From: Enterococcus devriesei
GTDB taxonomy: Bacteria > Bacillota > Bacilli > Lactobacillales > Enterococcaceae
Length of the DNA stretch: 64,000 bases
Assembly: GCF_001885905.1 (NCBI RefSeq)
Contig: NZ_JXKM01000004.1
Location: forward strand, 1-64,000
Direction: 5' to 3'
Shown here: positions 16,300 to 25,568 of the stretch, piece by piece
Layout of the letters: each line of letters starts with the position of its first letter
Numbering within the stretch: the first letter of the stretch is position 1
The notes under the pieces: generated by a model
Told to the model about the DNA's origin: nothing
The model's database searches: none
What the model saw: only the letters and a program-made list of their open reading frames with translations
Position numbers and translations under genes: made by a program

Positions 16300-17382
16300 A
16301 TGACGATTTACAATTTTTCTGCGGGGCCTGCAGTCCTGCCAAAACCAGTGCTGGAGATCGCACAGTCCGAAATGCTTGATTATAAGGGCAGCGGCATGTC
16401 GGTGATGGAGCTGAGTCATCGTTCCTCCTTATTTGAAGCGATTATTCAAGACGCCGAAAGTTTATTACGAGAATTAATGGCGATTCCAGATAATTATAAA
16501 GTTTTATTTTTACAAGGCGGAGCCAGCTTACAGTTTTCAATGGTTCCTTTGAATTTAGCGCAAGGGAAAAAAGCGTTGTACGTCAATACCGGCTCATGGT
16601 CGAAAAAAGCGATCAGTGCCGCCAAAGCCTTAGAAAATATTGAAGTTGAAGTGATCGCCTCTAGCGAAGAACAGAATTTTACTTCTATCCCTGAGCTGCC
16701 TGAAACAGTCGATCAAAAGGCGGCTTATGTGCATATTACAACCAATAATACGATCGAGGGAACGGCGTATGCCAAGATTCCTTCCTATGGAGACGTACCG
16801 GTGGTGGCAGACATGTCATCAAATATCTTAGCCAATGACTATAAAGTAGAAGATTTCGGTGTGATTTACGCCGGCGCGCAGAAAAACATCGGGCCCGCGG
16901 GATTAACGGTCGCAATCGTTCGTGAAGATCTTCTCAATCAAGAGGCAGTTTTTGCTCCAATGTTGGATTACGCATTGCAGGCGAAAAACAATTCCCTTTA
17001 TAATACACCGCCAACTTATGCGATTTATATCGCAAAATTGGTTTTTGAATGGGTCAAAGAGCAAGGCGGGGTAGCTGGAATCACCGCAAAAGACCGGGAA
17101 AAAGCACAATTACTATATGACGCCATCGAAAAATCAAACTTGTTCAAAAGTCCAGTAGAAAAAGCCAGTCGTTCACTAACCAATATTCCCTTTGTTACTG
17201 GTGATGAAGCTTTGGATAAAGCCTTTAACCAAGCGGCGTTAGTAGAAGGCTTTGAAAACTTAACAGGCCATCGCTCAGTCGGCGGCATGCGAGCCAGTCT
17301 CTATAACGCCTTTCCATTAGAAGGCGTAGAAGCACTGATTGCGTTCATGGAAAAATTTGAACAAGAAAATGGAGGGAATTAA
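16300..17382 (+). CDS. serC: phosphoserine aminotransferase
   Basis: A 360-residue PLP enzyme converting 3-phosphohydroxypyruvate and glutamate to phosphoserine. It has [11 protein letters not shown] at the start, the PLP lysine K195 in [10 protein letters not shown], and the family C-terminal [10 protein letters not shown]. The ATG at 16300 lies 9 bases after AAGGAG. It is the first gene of serC-serA-DUF1015, and the serA start follows its stop directly. Confidence 0.97.
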   Translation: MTIYNFSAGPAVLPKPVLEIAQSEMLDYKGSGMSVMELSHRSSLFEAIIQDAESLLRELMAIPDNYKVLFLQGGASLQFSMVPLNLAQGKKALYVNTGSWSKKAISAAKALENIEVEVIASSEEQNFTSIPELPETVDQKAAYVHITTNNTIEGTAYAKIPSYGDVPVVADMSSNILANDYKVEDFGVIYAGAQKNIGPAGLTVAIVREDLLNQEAVFAPMLDYALQAKNNSLYNTPPTYAIYIAKLVFEWVKEQGGVAGITAKDREKAQLLYDAIEKSNLFKSPVEKASRSLTNIPFVTGDEALDKAFNQAALVEGFENLTGHRSVGGMRASLYNAFPLEGVEALIAFMEKFEQENGGN

Positions 17383-18570
17383 ATGTTTCAGATAAAAACA
17401 TTCAACGCGATCGCTCCTGAAGGGATGGCGCGTTTTGATCAAGAAAATTATCGCATCAATGAAAGTGACGAACCAGATGGGATTATTTTACGCAGTCAGA
17501 AGCTCCATGAATATCAATTTCCCGAATCAGTGGTAGCTGTGGCGCGGGCCGGAGCAGGCACGAATAATATTCCAGTAAAAAAATGCACGGAGCAGGGAAT
17601 CGTTGTTTTCAATACACCGGGAGCGAATGCCAATGCAGTGAAGGAGCTGGTGGTGGCCAGCCTATTGATTGCGGTGCGGCCAATGGTTCAAGGAATCGAA
17701 TGGGTCCAAACGTTATCAGGCAGAGATGTCGAGGAGCAAGCCGAAGCACAAAAGAACCAATTTGCCGGAACCGAGCTTGAAGGGAAAAAATTAGGCGTTA
17801 TCGGACTTGGTTCGATTGGCGCAATGGTAGCGAATGACGCCTATCGTTTAGGCATGGAAGTTACTGGCTACGATCCTTATGTCTCAGTAGATACGGCTTG
17901 GAGCATTTCTCGGCGGGTAAGACGGGCGACAGATATTAAAGAAGTGCTGACGAATTGTGATTTTATCACGGTTCATGTGCCGTTGACTGATCAAACGAAA
18001 CATTTGATTGGACCGGATGAATTGGTCTTAATGAAAAATACCGCTCACTTGATGAATTTTGCTCGCGGTGAGATCGTCGATACTGAGGCCGTGGTCAAAG
18101 CGGTGAATGAAGAACGGATCGGCGGGTTTACGACTGATTTCGCCGATGAAAAATTGTTGCATAATGAGAAGATCACGGTCTTGCCGCACTTAGGCGCGTC
18201 AACCGAAGAAGCGGAAGTAAATTGCGCGAAGATGGCGGCTCGTGGCTTGAAACGGTTTTTAGAAACCGGGGTCATTAAACGTTCAGTCAATTTCCCTAAT
18301 GTCGAGATGGCTTTTGATTCTCCTTATCGAATTACCATCATTAATAAAAATGTTCCGAATATGCTAGGCTCGATTGCTTCGGACATTGCTTCATTAGATG
18401 TGAATATCGACAACATGGTGAATCGCGGAAAAGACGATTACGCCTATACACTAGTCGATGTGTCAGAGACAGATCCGCAAAAAATCGCGGCGATCACAGA
18501 AAAATTGGCCCAAAACGAAGGGATTGTCCGAGTTCGAGCGATTAAACGGGATGAGGAGAGTGAATTTTAA
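17383..18570 (+). CDS. serA: D-3-phosphoglycerate dehydrogenase
   Basis: A 395-residue enzyme performing the first step of serine synthesis, oxidising 3-phosphoglycerate with NAD+. The Rossmann motif GLGSIG lies near 145-150, and the catalytic-site region is FARGEIVDTEA. The C-terminal ACT domain (YRITIINKNVPNMLG from about 313) is the place where serine feedback usually acts. It starts directly after serC and shares its last base A with the DUF1015 start (TAATG). Confidence 0.96.
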   Translation: MFQIKTFNAIAPEGMARFDQENYRINESDEPDGIILRSQKLHEYQFPESVVAVARAGAGTNNIPVKKCTEQGIVVFNTPGANANAVKELVVASLLIAVRPMVQGIEWVQTLSGRDVEEQAEAQKNQFAGTELEGKKLGVIGLGSIGAMVANDAYRLGMEVTGYDPYVSVDTAWSISRRVRRATDIKEVLTNCDFITVHVPLTDQTKHLIGPDELVLMKNTAHLMNFARGEIVDTEAVVKAVNEERIGGFTTDFADEKLLHNEKITVLPHLGASTEEAEVNCAKMAARGLKRFLETGVIKRSVNFPNVEMAFDSPYRITIINKNVPNMLGSIASDIASLDVNIDNMVNRGKDDYAYTLVDVSETDPQKIAAITEKLAQNEGIVRVRAIKRDEESEF

Positions 18571-19796
18571 TGGTTAAAGTTCATCCATTTAAGGGAATTC
18601 GTCCCACTTCAGCGTTAGCTGCACAAGTAGCGGCCTTGCCTTACGATGTCGTAAATTCGCAAGAAGCGAAAGAACTTGCAGTGGGAAATCCTTATAGTTA
18701 TTTTCATATCGATAAAGCTGAGATCGATCTGCCTGAGGATATTTCCCCCTATGATGAAAAGGTTTATCAAAAAGCCGCCGATAATTTAGCAGATTTCTTA
18801 AAAGCCGGCTGGCTCTTTAAGGAAGAGCAAAATTATTTCTATCTTTATGAATTAGTCATGAATGGGCGCAGCCAAACCGGGATTGTCGCTTGTACGTCGA
18901 TTGAAGATTACATTGACGAAAAAATCAAAAAGCATGAGTTTACTCGTCATGAAAAAGAAATCGATCGAATGAATCACATCCGGACTTGTGATGCCAATAC
19001 TAGCCCGATTTTTTTAAGCTATCGACCAAAGACTGAGATCCAACAAATCATTAAAGCTTGGCAGCAGGAGTATCAGCCGGTTTATGATTTTACCAGTTAT
19101 CATGAGGTGACACATCGCGTTTGGGTAATTGATCAAGGTGACACGATCGAGAAGTTGACGAAATTATTTACTGAAGTTGAGGCGCTTTATATCGCCGATG
19201 GCCATCATCGGACAGAATCGGCGGTGAAAATCGGACTTGAAAAACGCGAAAATGGTGAGCAAAATCCTGAGACAGAGCAATTCTTGTCGATTATTTTTCC
19301 AGAAGACGAATTGGCCATCTGGGAATATAATCGGGTCTTGAAGGTCGCTCCGCCAGCTGATTTCTTGGAACAATTAAAAGAAAATTATTCCGTGACGAAA
19401 TCAGGTGTCAAGAAACCGAAACAGGCCGGCGATTGCCAGCTGTACGATGGCGAAGCTTGGTATACCTTGACAATTAAGGCGGAGAAAATTCCAAATGATC
19501 CAGTGGAAAAATTAGATGTGGCTTTGCTGCAAAAGTATGTTTTCGAAACCATTTTTGATATTCAAGACATTCGTACTGATAAACGAATCGATTTTATTGG
19601 CGGAATTCGTGGCGCAGCAGAATTGGAAAAACTAGTCGATTCAGGGGACTTCAAATTGGCTTTCTCTATGTATCCGACGCAGATGAAGGATCTATTGGCG
19701 GTGGCCGACGCGAAAAAAATCATGCCGCCAAAATCAACTTGGTTTGAGCCCAAATTATTAAGCGGCTTGTTCTTACATGATTTAGAAACGAAATAA
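18570..19796 (+). CDS. DUF1015 protein of the serine operon
   Basis: A 408-residue cytosolic protein of the DUF1015 family. It starts VKVHPFKGIRPT and has ADGHHR at residues 209-214. That motif recalls ParB-like serine kinases (SerK, SbnI). It is translationally coupled to serA, and no serB-type phosphatase is seen in the window. A role in phosphoserine/serine conversion is therefore a reasonable guess but not shown. The family is conserved beside serC-serA in other anaerobic Firmicutes (general knowledge). Confidence 0.85.
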   Translation: MVKVHPFKGIRPTSALAAQVAALPYDVVNSQEAKELAVGNPYSYFHIDKAEIDLPEDISPYDEKVYQKAADNLADFLKAGWLFKEEQNYFYLYELVMNGRSQTGIVACTSIEDYIDEKIKKHEFTRHEKEIDRMNHIRTCDANTSPIFLSYRPKTEIQQIIKAWQQEYQPVYDFTSYHEVTHRVWVIDQGDTIEKLTKLFTEVEALYIADGHHRTESAVKIGLEKRENGEQNPETEQFLSIIFPEDELAIWEYNRVLKVAPPADFLEQLKENYSVTKSGVKKPKQAGDCQLYDGEAWYTLTIKAEKIPNDPVEKLDVALLQKYVFETIFDIQDIRTDKRIDFIGGIRGAAELEKLVDSGDFKLAFSMYPTQMKDLLAVADAKKIMPPKSTWFEPKLLSGLFLHDLETK

Positions 19797-19800
19797 TAGA

Positions 19801-19831
19801 AGTTCCCGATGCCTATCGGGAGCTTTTTTTT
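19801..19831 (+). terminator. terminator of ser operon
   Basis: AGTTCCCGAT-GCCT-ATCGGGAGCT followed by T8. Confidence 0.93.
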
Positions 19832-19878
19832 GCCAGAATTTTCCTTCATAGGGTATGCTAAAAGTGGAGGCGAGACAG

Positions 19879-20979
19879 ATGAGAAGAGTTTTGGATTTTA
19901 TACAAGCCAATAAATTATTGAGTATCTCGTTGTTTTTGGCGATCATCAGCTGTCTGGTGGGACGCTTTTCAGCGGGGGACATTGATTATAAAGTGATCCT
20001 GACGTTGTTTGGGCTAATGCTCTTGATTCAAGGGTTTGAACAAGTCGGGCTTTTACGGTTTGTGGCACAGAAATTATTGCATCACTCGCAGGACAGCCGA
20101 CGTTTGGTTCAGCTAATGGTACTGCTGTCGTTGATCGGATCGATGTTTTTGACCAATGACGTAGCGATCTTGACCTTGCTGCCGATCTATCTAAAGATCT
20201 TGAATCTGTTGCCGAAGTTTAAAGGACGTTTGCTTGGGAGTGTCTTGATTATTGTTGCGGCAAATCTAGGCAGCAGTTTTTTCCCCTTTGGCAATCCACA
20301 AAATTTATATCTTTACGATTATTATCACGTGGCTTTTAGTCAATTTCTCCTATGGATGGGTTTGGTCCTATTGGTGAGCATCATCGCTTTATGGCTGTTG
20401 ACTTTATTGGTAGCGAAGGACTCATTGGAGGAGATCGAATTCAAACAAGCGACTTTTGCGCGGAACGAAAGTTTTTTGCTGGCAGCTTTAATGGCTATCA
20501 TGATCTTAGTCGTTTTGAATCTCTTTCCTTATCAATGGACGGTGCCTTTGGTAGCCTTAGCTGTTTTCTTTTATCGCCGGAGTTTATTTAGACGAGTGGA
20601 CTATGGTTTATTGGCGACCTTCGTCTGTTTCTTTATTATTGTCGGAAATATTGGTGAAGCGGATTTCATTCGAGAAAATCTGCATGCATTATCGAGTAAA
20701 CAAGTTTATCTAACAAGTATTGGAATGAGTCAAGTGATCTCCAATGTTCCGGCGGCGTTTTTGATCGCGCCTTTTACCGATTATCAGCAGGCGGTCATTT
20801 TAGGGGTTAATATCGGTGGACTAGGAACACTCTTAGCCTCTTTAGCCAATTTAATCGGCTACAATCTTTTCCATTCCTTTTATCCCGATGAAACAAAACG
20901 TTTTTTGGGTCTCTTTAGCCTTGTCAATTTTGGCTTATTAGTGATCTTAGGCGGCATCTTTTTCTTTTTCATACATTAG
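19879..20979 (+). CDS. ion-transporter superfamily permease, CitMHS/ArsB-like
   Basis: A 366-residue protein with about ten hydrophobic segments. FLTNDVAILTLLPIY and NLGSSFFPFGNPQNLYLY in the first half, and SQVISNVPAAFLIAPF in the second, are the paired re-entrant N-P motifs of the ion transporter superfamily (SLC13, CitM, ArsB, NhaD). The substrate could be an organic anion or cation and cannot be chosen. ATG 19879 has GGAGGCG upstream, better than the frame start at 19855. Confidence 0.8.
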   Translation: MRRVLDFIQANKLLSISLFLAIISCLVGRFSAGDIDYKVILTLFGLMLLIQGFEQVGLLRFVAQKLLHHSQDSRRLVQLMVLLSLIGSMFLTNDVAILTLLPIYLKILNLLPKFKGRLLGSVLIIVAANLGSSFFPFGNPQNLYLYDYYHVAFSQFLLWMGLVLLVSIIALWLLTLLVAKDSLEEIEFKQATFARNESFLLAALMAIMILVVLNLFPYQWTVPLVALAVFFYRRSLFRRVDYGLLATFVCFFIIVGNIGEADFIRENLHALSSKQVYLTSIGMSQVISNVPAAFLIAPFTDYQQAVILGVNIGGLGTLLASLANLIGYNLFHSFYPDETKRFLGLFSLVNFGLLVILGGIFFFFIH

Positions 20980-21097
20980 AAATCACCAAGAATTCCTGAA
21001 AGAGCGCTAAGTTTCTTATGGGAATCTTTGCAAAAATGCTGAAACCGCTTTATTTAATGCTAAGCTTGCATTGTAGAAATGACAGGAGGGATTTACG

Positions 21098-22249
21098 ATG
21101 CGAGATAATACAAAATTAATTCATGGGTATAATGTCTTTGACGAAGTGACAGGGGCGTCTTCGATACCGCTTTATCAATGCTCCACCTTCAAGCAAACGT
21201 CTATCAAGGAAGGGCAGGACTACACCTATTCCCGCTTCGGTAATCCGACTCGGAGTGCGTTAGAGGAAGCGGTGGCGACAATGGAAGGAGGTCGTTATGG
21301 AATCGCCTTTGCTTCAGGGATGAGTGCGATCTCAGCGGTACTATTAAGTTTTAATCAAGGCGATCATTTAGTCATGTGTAAAAGCATCTACGGCGGGACT
21401 TTCCAGCTGGTGAATGAAGTGATGAAGCGTTTTGGGATCGAAGTCACCTTTGTGGATGAAACGGATCTGACGGCCTGGGAAAAAGCGATTCGGCCGAACA
21501 CCCGAGGCCTTTATCTTGAAACGCCTTCAAATCCATTGCTACAAGTCACCGATATTCAACGGGTGGTTGCCTTAGCCAAAGCCCATCAATTGGTGACGAT
21601 GATCGACAATACCTTTATGACACCGCAATTTCAAAAACCGTTGGCTTTAGGCGTCGATGTCGTGATCCACAGTGCTACGAAGTTTATCAACGGTCATAGT
21701 GATGTCGTCGCAGGTCTGGTGGTCACTAATGATGAAAAATGGGGTCAGCAGATCAAGTTGCAGCAAAAGGTTCTTGGTGGCATCTTAGGGGTTGAAGATT
21801 GCTGGCTGACGATGCGGGGCATGAAGACGATGGGATTGCGAATGGACCAAAGTGCCCGTAGTGCTGAAAAAATTAGTCAGCTATTAGAAGATCATCCCGC
21901 GGTCAAAAAAGTTCATTATCCGGGACTAGCAAGCCATCCTGGCTATAGGATTCAGCAAAAGCAAGCAACTTCCGGCGGAGCAGTCTTATCTTTTGAATTA
22001 GCCGATCAAGCGGCTGTTTACAGCTTTGCGGAAGCCTTAGAGCTACCGATCGCCGCCGTCAGCCTAGGGGGAGTAGAATCGATTTTATCTTATCCAGTTA
22101 CCATGAGTCATGCTTGTGTACCCAAAGAGGAACGAGAAAAGCAAGGGGTGACTGAGGGTCTGTTACGTTTATCGGTAGGAATCGAGGACACGGAAGATTT
22201 ACTGGCGGATTTGGAGCAGGCTTTAGGTAAATTGAAGCCACTTTTTTAA
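21098..22249 (+). CDS. cystathionine gamma-synthase/lyase family PLP enzyme
   Basis: A 383-residue Cys/Met-metabolism enzyme. It has the PLP lysine K195 in HSATKFINGHSD, YSRFGNPT near 46, and GGTFQL. The family includes cystathionine gamma-synthase, beta-lyase, gamma-lyase and methionine gamma-lyase; sequence alone does not choose among them. AGGAGGG precedes the ATG. No SAM riboswitch or methionine T-box is seen in the 118-bp leader. The gene stands alone and has its own terminator. Confidence 0.9.
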   Translation: MRDNTKLIHGYNVFDEVTGASSIPLYQCSTFKQTSIKEGQDYTYSRFGNPTRSALEEAVATMEGGRYGIAFASGMSAISAVLLSFNQGDHLVMCKSIYGGTFQLVNEVMKRFGIEVTFVDETDLTAWEKAIRPNTRGLYLETPSNPLLQVTDIQRVVALAKAHQLVTMIDNTFMTPQFQKPLALGVDVVIHSATKFINGHSDVVAGLVVTNDEKWGQQIKLQQKVLGGILGVEDCWLTMRGMKTMGLRMDQSARSAEKISQLLEDHPAVKKVHYPGLASHPGYRIQQKQATSGGAVLSFELADQAAVYSFAEALELPIAAVSLGGVESILSYPVTMSHACVPKEEREKQGVTEGLLRLSVGIEDTEDLLADLEQALGKLKPLF

Positions 22250-22258
22250 TAAAAAGAA

Positions 22259-22297
22259 GCGAGAGTGTGGAATTTTTCTCCATGCTCTCGTTTTTTT
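22259..22297 (+). terminator. terminator
   Basis: CGAGAG(T)GTGGA pairs with CTCCAT-GCTCTCG with small interruptions, then T7. Confidence 0.85.
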
Positions 22298-22338
22298 CGG
22301 TTATAATGGAAGCATCTTTTTGAAGAGGGGAAAACCAG

Positions 22339-22815
22339 ATGAGCCAAAATCTATTACGCCCCGAAGTGTTGATTACAATCGTGGTCGCCTGTTTGATCAC
22401 TTTTTTTGTCACACGGTGGGGAATGAAACGAAAAAAACATGCCACGATCGCTGAAAAATCAGAACCAATTAAAGCACCTGAACCAACAACAGATGTGTTG
22501 ACGGTTTTTGAACAGTCATTGGCGATCTTACAAAGCTATAAGCAGCATCTAAATCAATATGGCTATCCCTATTTCAAAGAAACGACCCCTTTTGTTTTGC
22601 AACAGCTGCAAGCCGAAGCGGACAGTTTGGTTACAGAGCAGGCTAGAGAGAATCAAAAAGCGCAAACGCTATTGTTAGACAATATCGCTCAACTTCAGCG
22701 ATTTATGGAACAAGAGGTTACGGATTCTAAAAAGCTAGAGTTAGAAGTCTCGAATCATGTGAACAAAATCATCATCACGTGGCGTAAGCTAATCAAGGAG
22801 TTTTCGAATCAATAG
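22339..22815 (+). CDS. membrane-anchored protein of unknown function
   Basis: A 158-residue protein with one N-terminal membrane segment (about 9-25, ITIVVACLITFFVT), a basic stop-transfer stretch (KRKKH), a short linker and a long alpha-helical, probably coiled-coil domain facing the cytosol. I recognise no family. The YbaK gene starts 21 bp after its stop, so the two are likely cotranscribed. Confidence 0.75.
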   Translation: MSQNLLRPEVLITIVVACLITFFVTRWGMKRKKHATIAEKSEPIKAPEPTTDVLTVFEQSLAILQSYKQHLNQYGYPYFKETTPFVLQQLQAEADSLVTEQARENQKAQTLLLDNIAQLQRFMEQEVTDSKKLELEVSNHVNKIIITWRKLIKEFSNQ

Positions 22816-22836
22816 GAAATGACAAGGAGGAGTGAA

Positions 22837-23340
22837 ATGGCGAAAGCGACCGACACAGAAGTGTATCAGCTGTTATCAGAGTGGCAAATTCCCTATGAAC
22901 GAGTGGAGCATCAAGCCGTTTATACGGTAGCGGAGATTGATTTTTCTATCGATGGGACTGAGGTCAAAAATTTGCTGATGCGGGGAAAGAAGAGCAAGCA
23001 AAATTATTTTATTATTTGTCCTAGCGAGAAACGGTTGGATATAAAAGCTCTGGCAAAAATCCTCGGTGAGAGTCATTTATCCTTTGCTTCGGCGGAGCGG
23101 CTCTTTGGTTTACTGGGATTGACCCCTGGAGCTGTCACGCCGTTAGCCTTGCCTCACGATAGGGAGCGGCAAATTACTTTAGTGATTGATCAGGCGATTG
23201 ATCAAACGGCCAAGATTGGCTTTCATCCCAATGTCAATACGGCCACTTTAGTGCTGGCCTTTACTGATTTTCAACGTTATTTAACCAAGCTTGGGATTCA
23301 GCCAGTCTATTTGGTATTGCCAGAGCAAGCCACGGCTTAA
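22837..23340 (+). CDS. YbaK/EbsC-type aminoacyl-tRNA deacylase
   Basis: A 167-residue YbaK/ProRS-INS editing domain. LLMRGKKSKQNYFII, ICPSEKRLDIKALAK and FGLLGLTPGAVTPLAL are family motifs. Members hydrolyse mischarged tRNAs such as Cys- or Ala-tRNAPro in trans. The variant GLTPGAVTP fits the editing pocket. AGGAGG precedes the ATG at 22837; an upstream in-frame start at 22819 lacks a site. Confidence 0.9.
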   Translation: MAKATDTEVYQLLSEWQIPYERVEHQAVYTVAEIDFSIDGTEVKNLLMRGKKSKQNYFIICPSEKRLDIKALAKILGESHLSFASAERLFGLLGLTPGAVTPLALPHDRERQITLVIDQAIDQTAKIGFHPNVNTATLVLAFTDFQRYLTKLGIQPVYLVLPEQATA

Positions 23341-23418
23341 TTCTTAATGGAAGAGGGAATTCGATGTTTTTGATGGTCTGCTTTTAGTTTGGCCGCTAAT
23401 TTTGGGAATAACCTCAAT

Positions 23419-23496
23419 ATGAAAAATAAATTTGGCTTTAGCTTGAATGTATTAATAGGTCTGGCACTGATTATTTATGGCATTCTTCACTTATAA
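23419..23496 (+). CDS. possible 25-residue membrane peptide or remnant
   Basis: MKNKFGFSLNVLIGLALIIYG plus ILHL forms one hydrophobic segment. The ATG overlaps the stop of a preceding hydrophobic frame (LLLVWPLILGITSI, ending TGA). That frame has no start codon of its own, but an ATG at 23363 with GAAGAGGG lies in another frame. The picture suits a roughly 45-residue two-segment membrane protein broken by frameshifts, or a small real peptide. Low certainty. Confidence 0.3.
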   Translation: MKNKFGFSLNVLIGLALIIYGILHL

Positions 23497-23508
23497 TAAA
23501 TCAAAAAG

Positions 23509-23555
23509 GCTTCACGAAAGCACTCAAAACCTGAGGGCGTTCGTGAAGCTTTTTT
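23509..23555 (+). terminator. terminator
   Basis: GCTTCACGAA and TTCGTGAAGC around a 21-base loop, then T6. Confidence 0.85.
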
Positions 23556-23654
23556 GAAAATCGAGGTAATAGTTTTCAAGGTTCTCAAAATTTGCGATAA
23601 TAGATTAATAAGTATAAAAACGTTGTTGATCTGAAATGACGTGAAGGAGGCAGA

Positions 23655-25004
23655 ATGAATTCAACGAATCAGCCGCATGAAGCTGGAAAGCATAATTTTC
23701 AGCACACGATGTCTTTGTACGAAGAAAATTTTATTCCAATGGAGGATGTGCCAATCTTACTGACGGATCTGCCTACCAAGTCGGCGATTATCGGTCGAAT
23801 CGGGATTATGTTTCTGGCTTGTGGAACTGGGGCATGGCGGATTCGTGAAGCCATGAATAGGGTTGCTCGTAATCTTGACGTGATTTGCAGTGTCAGTCTG
23901 GGGATTCGTTCGCTTGAATATACTTGCTACCAGGGAAATGAAAGCTTGACGCGGATTCTTTCGATCCCCAACGTAGGGGTCAATACGAACCGGTTGGCGG
24001 ATTTGGAACGACTAGTCGATCGTTTTAAGGCCGATTATTTAAATGAAAACGCCAAGGAGATTCATCATCAGTTGGATGCGATTCAAGCTAAAAAGGGGTT
24101 ACATTCCACATTAGTCAGTTGTTTGGCGTCCGGTGTAGCTTGCGGTGCTTTTATTTTTTTATTAGGCGGCGGAATCATTGAACTTTTTTGCACTTTTATT
24201 GGAGCCTTTATCGGACAATTTTTCCGGAAGAAAATGCTGGATAAACAATTGACGTTGACTGCTTGGATCATTCTCAGTGTCTTCACGGCGTGCTTGTTTT
24301 ATGGCATCAGTTTTTATGCGCTGGCTTATTTTTTGCCTATCAAGATGAGCCATCAAGCAGGCTATATCGGGGCGATGCTCTTTATTGTACCGGGCTTTCC
24401 CTTTATCACCAGCTGCTTGGACTTGGCTAAACTATACATGCGATCAGGGATTGAACGACTGGTCTATTCTATTTTGATCCTTGCCATCGCGACTCTTAGT
24501 GCTTGGGTAGCAGCGCTAGTTTTAAATTTGCAGCCTCAGCCCTTCGTGCCACAGGATCTTTCGCCGCTGCTGTTGTTTATTTTACGGATCATCGCCAGTT
24601 TTTGCGGCGTCTATGGTTTTTCAATTTTATTTAACAGCCCGCACAAAATGGCGGCTACTGCTGGATTGATTGGAGCGGTATCCAATACACTGCGGTTGGA
24701 GTTGATCGATGTATTCAATTTTACGATTGCTACCGCAGCGTTAGTGGCGGCGATCGTCGCAGGTCTTTGCGCAACTTTTTTCAATAAGGAAGAACATTAT
24801 CCGCGGATTGCTCTAACGGTACCTTCGATCGTGATCATGGTGCCGGGTTTCTATATTTATACGGCGGTCTATTATATGAGCGATTATCAGATTGGACAAG
24901 GCGCGACTTGGGCAACGAAAGCGTTGCTGATTCTATTATGTTTACCGTTAGGATTAACGATTGCTCGCATGATCACGGACAAAGAATTTCGCTACTGCAC
25001 GTAA
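23655..25004 (+). CDS. threonine/serine exporter, fused ThrE type
   Basis: A 449-residue membrane protein joining both halves of the ThrE system in one chain. A cytosolic N-terminal region has GTGAWRIREAMNRVARNL (about 57-75), followed by about ten membrane segments. The family exports threonine and serine by proton exchange. AAGGAGG is upstream. Being fused rather than two genes is normal for many Firmicutes. Confidence 0.88.
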   Translation: MNSTNQPHEAGKHNFQHTMSLYEENFIPMEDVPILLTDLPTKSAIIGRIGIMFLACGTGAWRIREAMNRVARNLDVICSVSLGIRSLEYTCYQGNESLTRILSIPNVGVNTNRLADLERLVDRFKADYLNENAKEIHHQLDAIQAKKGLHSTLVSCLASGVACGAFIFLLGGGIIELFCTFIGAFIGQFFRKKMLDKQLTLTAWIILSVFTACLFYGISFYALAYFLPIKMSHQAGYIGAMLFIVPGFPFITSCLDLAKLYMRSGIERLVYSILILAIATLSAWVAALVLNLQPQPFVPQDLSPLLLFILRIIASFCGVYGFSILFNSPHKMAATAGLIGAVSNTLRLELIDVFNFTIATAALVAAIVAGLCATFFNKEEHYPRIALTVPSIVIMVPGFYIYTAVYYMSDYQIGQGATWATKALLILLCLPLGLTIARMITDKEFRYCT

Positions 25005-25021
25005 AGACGATTTGAGAGAAT

Positions 25022-25063
25022 AAAAGCTCGTCAATCTAAACTGATAGATTGGCGAGCTTTTTT
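25022..25063. terminator. bidirectional terminator
   Basis: AAAAGCTCG(T)CAATCTA pairs with TAGATTGG-CGAGCTTTTTT between convergent genes. Confidence 0.9.
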
Positions 25064-25064
25064 A

Positions 25065-25496
25065 CTATTCTGGGTAATGAAATACTTCGAAGCGAAGCCC
25101 GTCCGGGGATTCAAAAAAGACCGCATAGTAATGAGGGGCAATTTTTTCTTTGTATTCTCGCGGCTCATCATGCAAGATCTTCGCTTCAGTCTGCTTTAGC
25201 CCCTGATAAAAAGTATCAACAGCTGCACGACTTTCTGCAAAAAAAGCAAGATGCTGCAAAGCTCCAGGTTTTCTGGCATCTACTTGCTCCTGTAAATATT
25301 CTTTTTTAGGAGAACAGATTCCGAAATCAAAGTTTTCGCCTAAATACTCGATGACTTGCATATCGGCATGTTCCAGATAGCCTTTAAATTTTTGGCTAAT
25401 ATCATAGCCTAATAGTTCAAACAACTGATCATAAAAAGCTTCGGCCTTTTCAACATCAGGCACAGTCACTTGAACGTGATGGATCGGATACTTCAT
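25065..25496 (-). CDS. VOC-family protein, glyoxalase-like
   Basis: A 143-residue vicinal-oxygen-chelate fold protein. It has IHHVQVTVPDVEKAEAFYDQ at the start, LQHLAFFAE in the middle and SPDGLRFEVFHYP at the end, with His and Glu at metal-ligand positions. Members include glyoxalase I, dioxygenases and resistance proteins; the substrate is unknown. Confidence 0.85.
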   Translation of the reverse strand: MKYPIHHVQVTVPDVEKAEAFYDQLFELLGYDISQKFKGYLEHADMQVIEYLGENFDFGICSPKKEYLQEQVDARKPGALQHLAFFAESRAAVDTFYQGLKQTEAKILHDEPREYKEKIAPHYYAVFFESPDGLRFEVFHYPE

Positions 25497-25529
25497 AAAA
25501 GCGCCTCCTTTTTTTTGAAATTATAAATT

Positions 25530-25553
25530 AGGCACACAAAATTTTGTGTGCCT
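25530..25553 (-). terminator. 24-bp palindrome after flippase gene
   Basis: AGGCACACAAAA and TTTTGTGTGCCT form a perfect palindrome just after the flippase stop. The T tract on the minus strand is weak (AATTTATAATTT), so it may be a weak terminator or 3-prime stabilising stem. Confidence 0.6.
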
Positions 25554-25568
25554 GATAACATCATTCAA

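Noticed and set aside
21035-21056. cre site near GCTGAAACCGCTTTATT
   Set aside because: The final conserved bases do not match and no promoter is recognisable around it.
20980-21097. SAM riboswitch or methionine T-box before the cystathionine-type gene
   Set aside because: The leader is too short and contains no terminator hairpin or conserved core.
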